A stretch of 62,120 nucleotides of DNA from Aureispira sp. CCB-QB1 (GCF_000724545.1 NZ_JHBV01000036.1:1-62120); one strand, 5' to 3'; counted from the stretch's first letter, positions 8,618 through 17,461 are shown. A program made the numbers and translations. Notes: generated by a model from the sequence alone, not told the origin.

Positions 8618-9379
8618 CTAAACACCTGTTAGCTGATTCCATATTTCTATATGGAGTCGAGTACACATTCTCAACTGATGTTCGATGCAAATATCTGCTA
8701 CCAACTGATTGCGTTCTAAAAGCTGCTCAATGCTATCTGCACCAGGCATTAAGACAATTTTTTTTGAGTCAATTAATCCCGTATGAACTAGTTGTGTTTG
8801 TATTTCCTCAAAATCTTGTTTAGTTGTAACAACAAATTTAAACATAGTGTTCGGATTTGCTGAAAACCATTTTAGGATGGAGTGATTGATCCGTTGGCTG
8901 GTTGGCATGCCAGAATTGCTTAACTTTGGGGAGGTGTTCCAATAATGGACCCGAGCATCAAGCGAAGAAAGTGGCAGTATAGTAGCATTGGTTTCTATTT
9001 CAATAATAGGACGAAGCGCATATTCTGTTTCTAGGTATTCTAAAAAGGCAACGATTCGTTCTTGTTGCAAAAGTGGCTCGCCCCCTGTAATAACCAAATG
9101 CACCCCTGTTTGTAGGCGTTGTATAAAATTGGTACTTTGATTTAATTCTTTTAGTAGGTCTGCAAAAGAATAAGTAGTTCCTTTCATCCAGACATCTATA
9201 GTGTCGCAAACCCAAGTCGCTCCATCGCGCAGCACCCCATCTTTTTCGACTCCCTTGCCACCACACATAAGGTTGCATCCTGTCAATCGGAGAAAAATAG
9301 CAGGGATGCCAGATGTACGACCTTCTCCCTGTAAACTGTAAAAGTATTCGCTGACAGCAATTTTTTGATTTTTAGACAT
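8618..9379 (-). CDS. queE: 7-carboxy-7-deazaguanine synthase (QueE), variant cluster motif
   Basis: A 253-residue radical-SAM protein. QueE converts 6-carboxytetrahydropterin to 7-carboxy-7-deazaguanine, feeding queuosine synthesis for tRNA. The N-terminus has the family signature EYFYSLQGEGRTSGIPAIFL, followed by a cysteine motif, and the SAM-binding ITGGEPLLQ follows near residue 95. The cluster motif is unusual: Cys35, Cys39 and Cys58, that is CX3CX18C, with GGKG and ATW in the insert and the usual CDT at the third cysteine. The classical motif is CX3CX2C. The insert keeps all three cysteines, so the enzyme is probably active. No other queuosine gene is nearby, and it appears to be transcribed alone. 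Confidence 0.9.
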   Translation of the reverse strand: MSKNQKIAVSEYFYSLQGEGRTSGIPAIFLRLTGCNLMCGGKGVEKDGVLRDGATWVCDTIDVWMKGTTYSFADLLKELNQSTNFIQRLQTGVHLVITGGEPLLQQERIVAFLEYLETEYALRPIIEIETNATILPLSSLDARVHYWNTSPKLSNSGMPTSQRINHSILKWFSANPNTMFKFVVTTKQDFEEIQTQLVHTGLIDSKKIVLMPGADSIEQLLERNQLVADICIEHQLRMCTRLHIEIWNQLTGV

Positions 9380-10031
9380 TCTTAAAATAATTATAAGCCT
9401 TGTTTACTTTGTTAATGATTATCACCAGCATACAAACCTAACTGCTTTTGTGAGGTGTTTTTATAAGAAATAAGAATAATTCGAGATAAAGTCTAATAAA
9501 AACCTTAAAAAAAATCCTTATTTTAGCACCCAAGTAGATAAAAAACGTTATGACAAAATTTACGACTCCTCTTCTTATTAATTGATTGTAGTTCGTTGAT
9601 TAGATTATTAAGATGATAACTCTTTTTTTGCGAATTATTGAATTGACTTAAATACTAACTTTCTTGGTTGCGGGTTTTGAAAAATAAGAAGTATGTTGTG
9701 TTGTTACGAAACATTATAATATTGTATTAGGTTGTTTAAAATAAGTAAAATTAGAACAACTTTTGACGATTTCCTAATTACAATTGGTATTCGATCGATT
9801 AATAATACACTATTAAAATCTTTTTGCTATGGTTTAGTTTCGTAGAAAACAGCAAAAAGGAAATAAAATAAGCTGTATTTTTTAATTTATTAAAGGATTA
9901 TCACACCAATTTGCATAAAATTTGCATCTAATGGTTTGTAAATATTAAATATTAAAACGATTAACCATCCACTCAACTAGTACGTTTAAGGGTACTAATA
10001 TAACATTTGGAAAATATCAAATTATATAATT
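9380..10031. other. 652-bp A/T-rich intergenic region
   Basis: A long divergent gap between queE and the first unknown-domain gene. It holds the candidate queE promoter at 9433-9440 and a 9-bp stem CTTTTTGCT/AGCAAAAAG (9820-9828 with 9851-9859, 22-base loop). No gene or RNA of known type is recognisable. Its length suggests regulatory content for the gene at 10032. Confidence 0.6.
9433..9440 (-). promoter_or_regulatory. Candidate -7 box for queE
   Basis: On the minus strand this reads TAGGTTTG, an exact match to TAnnTTTG, about 55 bp before the queE start. No convincing TTTG -33 element is seen at the expected spacing, so confidence is modest. Confidence 0.35.
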
Positions 10032-11633
10032 ATGAGAAGACTATATTCTGGAATTTTGGCAACTATAATTGGCGCATTATGTTCTATGCCAGTAGATATG
10101 ATTGCCCAAAAAGGACCAAGTGAAGGAACTTCTGGAAAAGTGCGCACCAAGATTGTAAGGGACTGTGAATATGAAGTCCTTCCAGGATTGGCAGAAATAA
10201 CGTCTATTGAAAAAATTCGACCAGCTTCTGAAAGCGCTTTGAAGTATGATGAGCATGAGGTCTTGTTTAAGTTTACTCCTATGGAGGGAGGAGAGATACT
10301 CGAAATGCTTAGAGATACAGAGATTGAATTTGTATTGCGCTCTCGTGCCATCCGTGTTCCTGTTGGACCTGAATATATTAAGGCTAAGAATTTAAAGGTA
10401 GGAACCAAATATGCGATGAACTTGCTACAAACTAGAAATAGAGATGCTTGTTTGGAATTGTATACGTACGAATCTAAAGCACTAGACAATGACTTGTTTG
10501 AAGCGTACGAGCATATTATTGATTATACCAAAGAGGCTTATGTGCAGCAATTGGAAGCAAAGGAACGAGCTTACGAGCGTAATAAAGCGAATGAAAAAGA
10601 TGTCGTTGTTGCAGAAACGGTCGACCCTACTGTGGAAACAGTTGTAGAAACTCCTATTCAAGAAGATGAATTTGATTATGGAGGGCTTTCTGAGGAAGAA
10701 ATTGCCAATTTGTCAGAAGCAGAAATGCGTGCCTTGGTCGAAAAGAATTTAAGAAAGAAATTTGAAGATGAAGGCACTCCAAGTTCTTATGACGGAGGAT
10801 CTTCTGGCATTGATGAAGCAAAATTGAGAGCAGAAATAGAGGCTAAGAAGAGAGAGGAATATGCAGCACAGTTGGCTGCTGCCGAAAATGGAAAGGCAAA
10901 CTCATCTACTACGACTATTAAATCAAATAATTCTAATAAATCTAGCAATGCAGCTAGTGATGCGATTCGAGAAGCAAAACGAAAAGCAAAGGAAGCTGAA
11001 AAAGCAGCTAGATTGGAGGAAAAACGTAAAGAGCAAGAGGCTTTGGAAAGAGCTCGCAAAAAAGAGGAGTTGAGACAAAAATTAGAAAAAGAAGTAGAAG
11101 CCGAAATTCAAAGAGAAATAGAAGAAAAGGCAGAAGCAGCTCGTTTAGCAGCTATTCAAGAGGCTAAGAAAGAAGAGGAAGAGCGTAACAAAAAAACAGC
11201 AGCGATTGAGAAAATTAAGGAAATTGAGCGAGAAATGGCTCAACGCATCGTGGATGAGACCAAACGTAAGGACTGTGTCTTTGGAGATCGTATTTCTGGA
11301 ACAATTGAAGTGATCAAAGTAAGCAAGGTAAAAGAGGCGAACTTAAGTCACTTGAAATATACGGAATATGAAGTCATGGTTACTTTCCGCCCAGATAATT
11401 ATGCTGATTTGTCTAAAAAAGAGAAAAAAGACTGGGAGGCAGCTTTTGTCTTTACGCTAGATCCAATGGGGCAAAATGCCAATCCTGGCGCTGGTTACAT
11501 TAGAAAGTATAAAGTATTCAAAGCTTCTAAATACCAAGGTTTTGCTCAGCCATTACAGTCTGGGATTTGTACAGAAATGATGCTTTATTCTCCTGATTTG
11601 CCTAATGATGGAGCTAAAATAAAATTAAAATAG
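10032..11633 (+). CDS. Secreted coiled-coil protein with unknown repeated domain
   Basis: A 533-residue exported protein of no family I recognise. It has a signal peptide of about 25 residues (ILATIIGALCSMPVDMIAQ). An approximately 120-residue domain follows (about 43-160): DCEYEVLPGLAEITSIEK, ESALKYDEHEVLFKFTPMEG, VPVGPEYI, LKVGTKYAMNLLQTR, then CLELYTYESKALDNDLFE. Residues about 170-420 are charged, Ala/Lys/Glu-rich and predicted coiled coil, with a Ser/Asn-rich break near 300. A divergent second copy of the domain closes the protein (about 415-530: KDCVFGD to GICTEMMLYSP). The same domain occurs in the genes at 11884 and 14914. No catalytic motif is seen; a structural or adhesive envelope role is a guess. 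An intrinsic terminator follows. Confidence 0.85.
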   Translation: MRRLYSGILATIIGALCSMPVDMIAQKGPSEGTSGKVRTKIVRDCEYEVLPGLAEITSIEKIRPASESALKYDEHEVLFKFTPMEGGEILEMLRDTEIEFVLRSRAIRVPVGPEYIKAKNLKVGTKYAMNLLQTRNRDACLELYTYESKALDNDLFEAYEHIIDYTKEAYVQQLEAKERAYERNKANEKDVVVAETVDPTVETVVETPIQEDEFDYGGLSEEEIANLSEAEMRALVEKNLRKKFEDEGTPSSYDGGSSGIDEAKLRAEIEAKKREEYAAQLAAAENGKANSSTTTIKSNNSNKSSNAASDAIREAKRKAKEAEKAARLEEKRKEQEALERARKKEELRQKLEKEVEAEIQREIEEKAEAARLAAIQEAKKEEEERNKKTAAIEKIKEIEREMAQRIVDETKRKDCVFGDRISGTIEVIKVSKVKEANLSHLKYTEYEVMVTFRPDNYADLSKKEKKDWEAAFVFTLDPMGQNANPGAGYIRKYKVFKASKYQGFAQPLQSGICTEMMLYSPDLPNDGAKIKLK

Positions 11634-11688
11634 TTTGTGCTTTGAGTATCAAAAGCGACAAAGCTTGATGACTATATTATCTTAAATG

Positions 11689-11730
11689 AAACGTGGCTCT
11701 CTTCAACTGTTGAAGGAAGCCACGTTTTTA
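11689..11730 (+). terminator. Intrinsic terminator
   Basis: AAACGTGGCT (11689-11698) pairs with AGCCACGTTT (11718-11727), with a second inner stem CTTCAAC/GTTGAAG, followed by TTTTATT. It ends transcription of the gene at 10032 and separates it from its paralogue at 11884. Confidence 0.9.
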
Positions 11731-11883
11731 TTGGATAAGAATTCTTTATGTTCTATTTCAGACTAAAACAAGCACTTTTAATCGTTATGATTGGTGCGTA
11801 ATGATAATTTGAGTTCCCCAAGCATTACTTTGTAGAAACTATGAAGTAGTAGCGTAGCTAAGTATTACAAATAATACTCGATT

Positions 11884-13398
11884 ATGATGTTCAAATTCTG
11901 TGTATTTCTTTTGATAGTTATGAATACCAACGGCATTGCTATTGTGCATGGTCAGCAGTTGCCTGTTGTTAAGCCACTGCCTAAGACGATGCAAATAAAT
12001 AGTGTAAACTATGAAATAATTCCTGGTTTAGCAGAAATAACTCAAATTCAGTTGATGAAAGAGGCCAAAGAAAGTGCTCTGGGGTATGATGAATACAAGG
12101 TATTGTTTCGATTTATACCAATGGAAGGGCATGAGTTATTAGAAGTGTTAAAAAATAAGGAATTAGAAATAATGCTCAAATATCATAGCTCCTCTGTTCG
12201 GGTAGGTGCTGCTTATATTCGAAAAATGAATTTAAGAGTTGGAACTCGATATGCTATGAAATTATTTCAAACACGCAGTGGAGGGCTGAATATTGAACGT
12301 TATTTTTATGAATCTAAAGTTCTTGAAAATCAATTGTTCAAAGTGTACGAACGAGTGATTGAGGAACTGAGTTTAACCCTCACATTTAATGCAAATGACT
12401 CTACGATTATAAGCAAAATACATCAAGAATTAACACCTGCTGAGCAACGTGCTTTGATTGATGCAGAACTAAAACCTATTGTAGACAACCATGCTTCTGA
12501 AAAGCCTTTCTTTACACAATCGTCATTGGATTTCCTGAAAAAACATAGTACGTTGTTGGATGAATATGAAGCGGCATTAGGGGCATTGGCTAAGCAAGAA
12601 GAGGAAAAATATCAACAGCGTTTGTTACAAGAAAAAGCTGAACAAGAAGCAGCTGATTTATTGGCGGAGAAGGTAAAAGCTATTGCTAATTCTGAAGCCC
12701 CAAAAGTTGCTCCAAGTACTGCAATAGTAAGAGGGTGTTATTATGAAGTAATTCCTGGATCAGCTGAAATAACAGCTATTGAGCATTGCCTGTCTGCTCA
12801 AAAAAGTGTCTATAAATATAATGAATACAAGGTGCTTTTTCGATTTACTCCTGAGCAGGGATATACTATTTTGGATAAATTGCAAGGAAAGGAATTGGAA
12901 TTTATGCTTTATTATCGAGATCAAAAAGTTTGTGTAGGACCTGCTTATATTCAACAAAAGGGATTAAAGGTGGGGCAACATTATCCTATGCAGTTGTATC
13001 AAAAGAGAGAAGGGCAAATTTGTACTGAGCAATATACGTACACTTCTGAAATACTGGACAACGATTTATTTGAGTTGTTTCCTCAGCGTTCTATGTGGCT
13101 AGAAAAAATGAAAAAAGAAACAACCCAAGTGTTGGATAGTCTAGAGGAGTTAGAGATCGATTCAACTTCAACTATTATGAATTATGAAAGGGCTAAAAAG
13201 GATTTGAAATTGGCACAATTGGATAAACGCTTGGGCATCATTCGAGCCAATAGAGCAATTCAATTGGCTAGGCAAAAGGCTCGGAATCTTAAAAGAATGG
13301 AGCGTATGAAATATAAAGAAATGCGCAAAAGATTAAAAGGAGAGCCCACTATTCAAGTGGGGAATCTACGTACCAAAACTGCTCATCCTCAAAAGTAA
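11884..13398 (+). CDS. Secreted protein with two copies of the unknown domain
   Basis: A 504-residue exported protein (signal peptide to about residue 24, ending near VHGQ). It carries two copies of the approximately 120-residue domain found also at 10032 and 14914: copy one at about 40-160 (VNYEIIPGLAEITQIQ to ERYFYESKVLENQLF) and copy two at about 281-400 (GCYYEVIPGSAEITAIE to CTEQYTYTSEILDNDLF). Between them lies an Ala/Glu/Lys-rich helical linker. The last 90 residues are helical and strongly basic (many Lys and Arg). Copy one lacks both conserved cysteines, copy two has both. It is followed after 1 bp by a membrane protein gene, so the two are co-transcribed. Function unknown. Confidence 0.85.
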   Translation: MMFKFCVFLLIVMNTNGIAIVHGQQLPVVKPLPKTMQINSVNYEIIPGLAEITQIQLMKEAKESALGYDEYKVLFRFIPMEGHELLEVLKNKELEIMLKYHSSSVRVGAAYIRKMNLRVGTRYAMKLFQTRSGGLNIERYFYESKVLENQLFKVYERVIEELSLTLTFNANDSTIISKIHQELTPAEQRALIDAELKPIVDNHASEKPFFTQSSLDFLKKHSTLLDEYEAALGALAKQEEEKYQQRLLQEKAEQEAADLLAEKVKAIANSEAPKVAPSTAIVRGCYYEVIPGSAEITAIEHCLSAQKSVYKYNEYKVLFRFTPEQGYTILDKLQGKELEFMLYYRDQKVCVGPAYIQQKGLKVGQHYPMQLYQKREGQICTEQYTYTSEILDNDLFELFPQRSMWLEKMKKETTQVLDSLEELEIDSTSTIMNYERAKKDLKLAQLDKRLGIIRANRAIQLARQKARNLKRMERMKYKEMRKRLKGEPTIQVGNLRTKTAHPQK

Positions 13399-13399
13399 A

Positions 13400-14821
13400 A
13401 TGACCTTGTACCGCCAGTATCCATATTCTCTAATAACTATTATCGTTAGTCTTTGCGTTTATCTAGTCGTCCATAAAACAACAGACAAAGCCCGAAATGC
13501 TAATCCATTTTTATACGATCAAGCAGGCTATTATAACTACCTACCTGCCTCATTTCTTTATCAAGATTTAACCTTTTCGTATTTGGATAATTTGTCCATG
13601 GATAAGAACTCGTTCTTGAGTCCGCAAAGTAGCAAAGATGGGAGAAAGGTAACACTTAATCGTTATGGCGTTGGCGTAGCGATGCTATTGAGCCCATTTT
13701 TTGTTATGGCAAGCCTGCAAGCTGAACTATCGGGAACGCCTGTAGATGGTTTTTCGACTCCTTATAGAAGCTGGATTTTTGGAGCACAATTTTTTTACCT
13801 CTTTTTAGCTTTTTTATTATTGAGAAATGTTTTGTTGCGGTATTATCAAGACAAGATTGTGGCAACGACATGCTTAATTCTTGCTTTAGGAACAAATCTT
13901 TTTTATTATGCATTGTATGAGCCTGTCATGTCGCATAACTATTCTTTTTTTTTATTTAGTTATTGTCTTTATATGACAGTTAAATGGCTAAACGAACAAA
14001 AAAAACACCAATTGCTGTTCTTGGGAATTGCGTTTGGGCTATTGGCAAATGTTCGATTAACCAACAGTATTTTTATACTGGTTTTGTTGCTATGGGAGGT
14101 CGGTACTTTAAAAGGTCTGAAGGCTAGATTGGTGTTGTTAAAATCCAATTGGCAGTGGTTGACTGTAGCTTTGCTATTAACTGCTCTTACCTTTATCCCA
14201 CAACTATATTATTGGTATTCAATGACAGGGTATTGGTTCGTTAATTCCTACGGAGTCGAACAAGGGACTTTTTTCTGGTTGGATCCCATGCTTTTTGAAA
14301 TCCTTTTGGGATATAAAAAAGGTTGGTTGGTGTATACTCCTTTAATGAGTTTGGGAGTAATAGGAATGTTCTTTATGCATCGATACCAAGAAAAGTTATT
14401 TTGGGGAACCTTGCTATATACTTTGTTGAATTGGTACATTATTTCTTGTTGGTGGTGTTGGTGGTATGGAGGAAGCTTTGGAATGCGCCCTTTGATTGAA
14501 TCCATGGTTCCTTTTTCTTTTGCGATAGCTGCTTTGTTGCAGTGGTTTTTTCAAAAAAAATGGCGGTTGATCCCAATTGTTATTATAATACTCGGAGGAG
14601 TTGCTTTAAATGCGCTTCAAACCTATCAATATACACAGGGGTGTATTCATAGTTTTGGAATGACTCGTCAATCGTATTGGCTTGTATTTGGAAAAATACC
14701 TCCTTTGTCTCCTGAGTTATACCAAACTTATGACCATTATTTATTAGGTGTCTACATGAACGAGATGACGGAGGCTGCTCGCGCAGAAACAAAGACTTAT
14801 AATGAGCGTTCCGAAAAATAG
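13400..14821 (+). CDS. Polytopic membrane protein, glycosyltransferase-like (GT-C type?)
   Basis: A 473-residue integral membrane protein with about 10-11 hydrophobic helices spread over most of the chain. A loop after the first helix has acidic residues (NPFLYDQAGYYNYLPASF), and a large outer loop near 270-310 is aromatic-rich. This layout resembles lipid-linked-sugar-dependent GT-C glycosyltransferases (GT39/PMT-like), and DQ/YY residues in the first loop fit, but I see no decisive motif, so the enzyme class is inference. It starts 1 bp after the unknown-domain gene at 11884 and ends 92 bp before a third paralogue, which ties it to that family; modifying these exported proteins is one possibility. 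Confidence 0.8.
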   Translation: MTLYRQYPYSLITIIVSLCVYLVVHKTTDKARNANPFLYDQAGYYNYLPASFLYQDLTFSYLDNLSMDKNSFLSPQSSKDGRKVTLNRYGVGVAMLLSPFFVMASLQAELSGTPVDGFSTPYRSWIFGAQFFYLFLAFLLLRNVLLRYYQDKIVATTCLILALGTNLFYYALYEPVMSHNYSFFLFSYCLYMTVKWLNEQKKHQLLFLGIAFGLLANVRLTNSIFILVLLLWEVGTLKGLKARLVLLKSNWQWLTVALLLTALTFIPQLYYWYSMTGYWFVNSYGVEQGTFFWLDPMLFEILLGYKKGWLVYTPLMSLGVIGMFFMHRYQEKLFWGTLLYTLLNWYIISCWWCWWYGGSFGMRPLIESMVPFSFAIAALLQWFFQKKWRLIPIVIIILGGVALNALQTYQYTQGCIHSFGMTRQSYWLVFGKIPPLSPELYQTYDHYLLGVYMNEMTEAARAETKTYNERSEK

Positions 14822-14913
14822 TGTTTGTTGTACACCAATATCCAGCCAAGAGTCATCTTATTAGTTATAAAGAATTGTAATCCTAAAAATATTCATCTTT
14901 AAAGCTAAACAAC

Positions 14914-15657
14914 ATGAAAAAAGTATCCTTTATAATAACTAGTATTTTTTTTATTTTACCAATGTGGGGGGGAGCTCAATCAGGTCTTAGTGCAATTGCC
15001 CCACAAACAAAAACTGTTCGAGGTTGCGTTTATGAAGTTGTGCCAGGATTAGCCGAAATAACAAAGATAGAGGTTAGTAAAGGTGCTGCAGAAAGTGTTC
15101 TGAATTATGATGAGCATAAAATTACATTCCAATTTACACCAATGGAAAGTGACAATTTATTGACTTGTTTAAAAGAAAACGAATTGGAGTTTACTTTGAG
15201 AAGTAACATTGCAAAAATACCTGTTGGTCCTCAATATATTCAACAAAAGAAACTAAAAGAAGGTACCAAGTATGCGATGAATATTTTACAAACTAAGGAT
15301 CAAAAGGCTTGTTTGGAGCAGTATGTTTACGAATCTAAGGCATTGGATAATGATTTGTTTGAAGTTAAAGAACAACTTATTCCTTTTATAAAAGCTAATT
15401 ATCCTAAGATATATAGCGATATTGAAGTAAAGTTGGAAGCTTGTTTGGCTACTCAAGACACAATTACGAATACCTTAGAAGTTGATAAAAGAAATTTGAA
15501 AGCTGTGCTTGAAATAGAACAAAAAAAGCAAGACTATAAAAGTAATGAAATGAAAAAAGAGGGTGCTTCCAATATTTATATTACCCGAAGGGCTGCGTTT
15601 AAAAAAGCTAGAAAGATAGCTCGTCAGAAAAAAGGGAAAAACAAAAAGAACAGTTGA
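14914..15657 (+). CDS. Secreted protein with one copy of the unknown domain
   Basis: A 247-residue exported protein with a signal peptide to about residue 22 (ILPMWGGAQ). One copy of the shared domain fills about residues 35-150: RGCVYEVVPGLAEITKIE, ESVLNYDEHKITFQFTPME, IPVGPQYIQQKKLKEGTKYAM, CLEQYVYESKALDNDLFE. Both cysteines are present. The C-terminal 90 residues are helical and end in a very basic tail (KKARKIARQKKGKNKKNS), similar in character to the tail of the protein at 11884. It is the smallest of the three paralogues and is probably the last gene of the 11884-13400-14914 group. No known family is recognised. Confidence 0.83.
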   Translation: MKKVSFIITSIFFILPMWGGAQSGLSAIAPQTKTVRGCVYEVVPGLAEITKIEVSKGAAESVLNYDEHKITFQFTPMESDNLLTCLKENELEFTLRSNIAKIPVGPQYIQQKKLKEGTKYAMNILQTKDQKACLEQYVYESKALDNDLFEVKEQLIPFIKANYPKIYSDIEVKLEACLATQDTITNTLEVDKRNLKAVLEIEQKKQDYKSNEMKKEGASNIYITRRAAFKKARKIARQKKGKNKKNS

Positions 15658-15872
15658 ACTAGACATAGAAAACTACTTTTATCATTTCTAAATAGTCTTT
15701 TTTAGAAGTAGCTATACACCACTTCAATGCTAATTCATAACCATTCTAAACTTTAATTTATAATTATTCTAGGTTAATCTGTAATAGACTTTTGAGTGGT
15801 ATTTCTCTTTACAATCGCTTATTTTAGTATTTCTAAATCACGATGATTTTGTCACCCTAAACTAAAATAGCA

Positions 15873-16355
15873 ATGGAAGGAAAAGAGCTTTTTAAGCAAA
15901 TGGATAAAATTAGTAAATTAGGAGCACTAATTGGAATTGCCTTTATAATTTTAATCGGACTAGTATTACAAGAAGGTCTATCTAGTGGGTTTCAAGATGA
16001 AAGCGCCTTGGTTGTTGAACAAGAAAAAACTGTAGTAATAAGAACCTCCAACAAAGTGGATGGCGATGTTATAGAAGGCAAAGACTTGTTTTTGCAAAAA
16101 TGTGCTTCTTGTCACAATATAGATATGGTTAGCGATATGATAGGACCTGCTTTGTACGGTGCGGTTGATCGATGGGGAAATTGGGCAGATTTATACCAAT
16201 GGGTACAAGATTATAGTGTGCTGATAGAACAAGAGCATCCTAGAGCTTTGGAAATGGAAAAATGGTCTCCGTCAATAATGACAGCCTTTTCTAATTTGGA
16301 TACAACACAAATACGAAATATCTTTGCGTTTGTAGAAATGAAAACGGGTTTTTAG
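15873..16355 (+). CDS. Membrane-anchored c-type cytochrome
   Basis: A 160-residue monohaem cytochrome c. One membrane helix at about residues 17-33 (LGALIGIAFIILIGLVL) anchors the protein. The haem motif CASCH is at residues 77-81, followed by MIGPALYG and a C-terminal MTAF segment whose Met may be the sixth ligand. The cytochrome domain is small (class I). It begins 215 bp after the previous gene and its stop is 1 bp before a second cytochrome gene, so the two form an operon. An electron-carrier role on the outer face of the inner membrane is expected; the partner oxidase or dehydrogenase is not in the window. Confidence 0.9.
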   Translation: MEGKELFKQMDKISKLGALIGIAFIILIGLVLQEGLSSGFQDESALVVEQEKTVVIRTSNKVDGDVIEGKDLFLQKCASCHNIDMVSDMIGPALYGAVDRWGNWADLYQWVQDYSVLIEQEHPRALEMEKWSPSIMTAFSNLDTTQIRNIFAFVEMKTGF

Positions 16356-16356
16356 T

Positions 16357-16767
16357 ATGAATCGAAAAGTACTTGGAATGTTGGGAGGAATATGGTTGTG
16401 TTTAACGAGTTGTAGCTCTGAAACAAACCCACCTCAAACAACTCCTGAAATAAAGAAAACAGTTGCTATTAAATCAAAAATAGGAAAAAAACTATTTTTA
16501 GAACATTGCGCAGCATGCCATAATACAAATATGGTAGACGATATGACAGGTCCAGCTCTGTATGGGGTAGAAAGTCGTTGGTCAAATCGAGGAGAGCTTA
16601 TTCAGTTTGTTCAAAATCCTCAAGAGTTAATTAACAACAACCATGAACGAGCCGCTAAAGTAGCAGCGTTGTGGCCTAGTGAAATGACCGCTTTTCCGCA
16701 GTTAGATAGCTCGGCAATAGAAGAAATATTAGCTTTTGTGAAAGAAAAAGGTGCATTAGCGAACTAA
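16357..16767 (+). CDS. c-type cytochrome lipoprotein
   Basis: A 136-residue monohaem cytochrome c with a lipobox LTSC (Cys19) instead of a membrane helix. The haem motif CAACH lies at residues 51-55. Like its neighbour it has NMVDDMTGPALYGVESRW and a C-terminal MTAF. The two cytochrome domains are clearly paralogous, so this looks like a tandem duplication in which one copy became a lipoprotein. It follows the first cytochrome after 1 bp. It converges with the response-regulator gene, 9 bp away. Confidence 0.9.
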   Translation: MNRKVLGMLGGIWLCLTSCSSETNPPQTTPEIKKTVAIKSKIGKKLFLEHCAACHNTNMVDDMTGPALYGVESRWSNRGELIQFVQNPQELINNNHERAAKVAALWPSEMTAFPQLDSSAIEEILAFVKEKGALAN

Positions 16768-16776
16768 TGCTTTATT

Positions 16777-17193
16777 CTAATGTGGTTTTTGTTGACGTAA
16801 TTTCGTAACAGCTCGTTCAATTAAACCTTGAATAGTGGCTTCGTCCAATGGTTTTTGGGCATATTCCAAAACACTGAGAAACTTAGCAGCCTTTTTCTGA
16901 TCCTCTTCGGCAATAGAGCTAGTGAGCAAGCAAATTACAAAGGAATGATCTTGATGTGCCATAGCATTTTCATAAATGTTAAGAAACTGAAAACCGTCCA
17001 TAATAGGCATATCTATATCTAAAAAGACAAGTGTTTTTAGATTAGAATCTTGTGCTGTAATAAGATAAATTAAGCCCGCTTCTCCATTTTCAAATGTCTT
17101 AATAGAAGCATTGGGCAATAATTTCTGTACAATTTTTTTATTGATAGTTGTAACTATCTTATCATCGTCAATAAGAATAATTTCGTCTAACAT
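16777..17193 (-). CDS. Single-domain response regulator
   Basis: A 138-residue CheY-like receiver without an output domain. The acidic pocket is IDDD (residues 8-11), the likely phospho-acceptor is Asp59 in FLDIDMPIMDGF, the switch Thr is in LLTSS, and the conserved Lys is in AQKPLDE. It should pass a phosphoryl signal from a histidine kinase to another protein by direct contact. No kinase is adjacent. It stands alone, convergent with the cytochromes, with 267 bp on its upstream side. Confidence 0.92.
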   Translation of the reverse strand: MLDEIILIDDDKIVTTINKKIVQKLLPNASIKTFENGEAGLIYLITAQDSNLKTLVFLDIDMPIMDGFQFLNIYENAMAHQDHSFVICLLTSSIAEEDQKKAAKFLSVLEYAQKPLDEATIQGLIERAVTKLRQQKPH

Positions 17194-17461
17194 AGGTTGC
17201 AGTATTTATCAAGAAAATATTTGATCATTAGTCCGCTTAAATCACGTCGAAACCCCAGTAAGCTAAAGTGAAAAATTAAGCTTGAAGAATAGGTTGGTAC
17301 TAATAGCACAAAGGGGCTGTTCATGAGCGCAGCAAACTACTATATTAAATAACTTCAATATAAGCGTTAATTATAATACAACCTTCAAGCCATTTTAACA
17401 AAAAAAGAAGTTGTTTTAGTGTGGATATTTTAATCATTACTCTTTTGGAATGCCCAAAACA

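Noticed and set aside
8428-8823. A 131-codon plus-strand open frame across the end of queE
   Set aside because: It lies antisense to the conserved C-terminus of QueE and has no recognisable feature.
9550-9585. An 11-codon open frame (MTKFTTPLLIN) in the long gap before the gene at 10032
   Set aside because: Far too short to judge, no neighbouring signal supports translation, and A/T-rich DNA makes such frames by chance.
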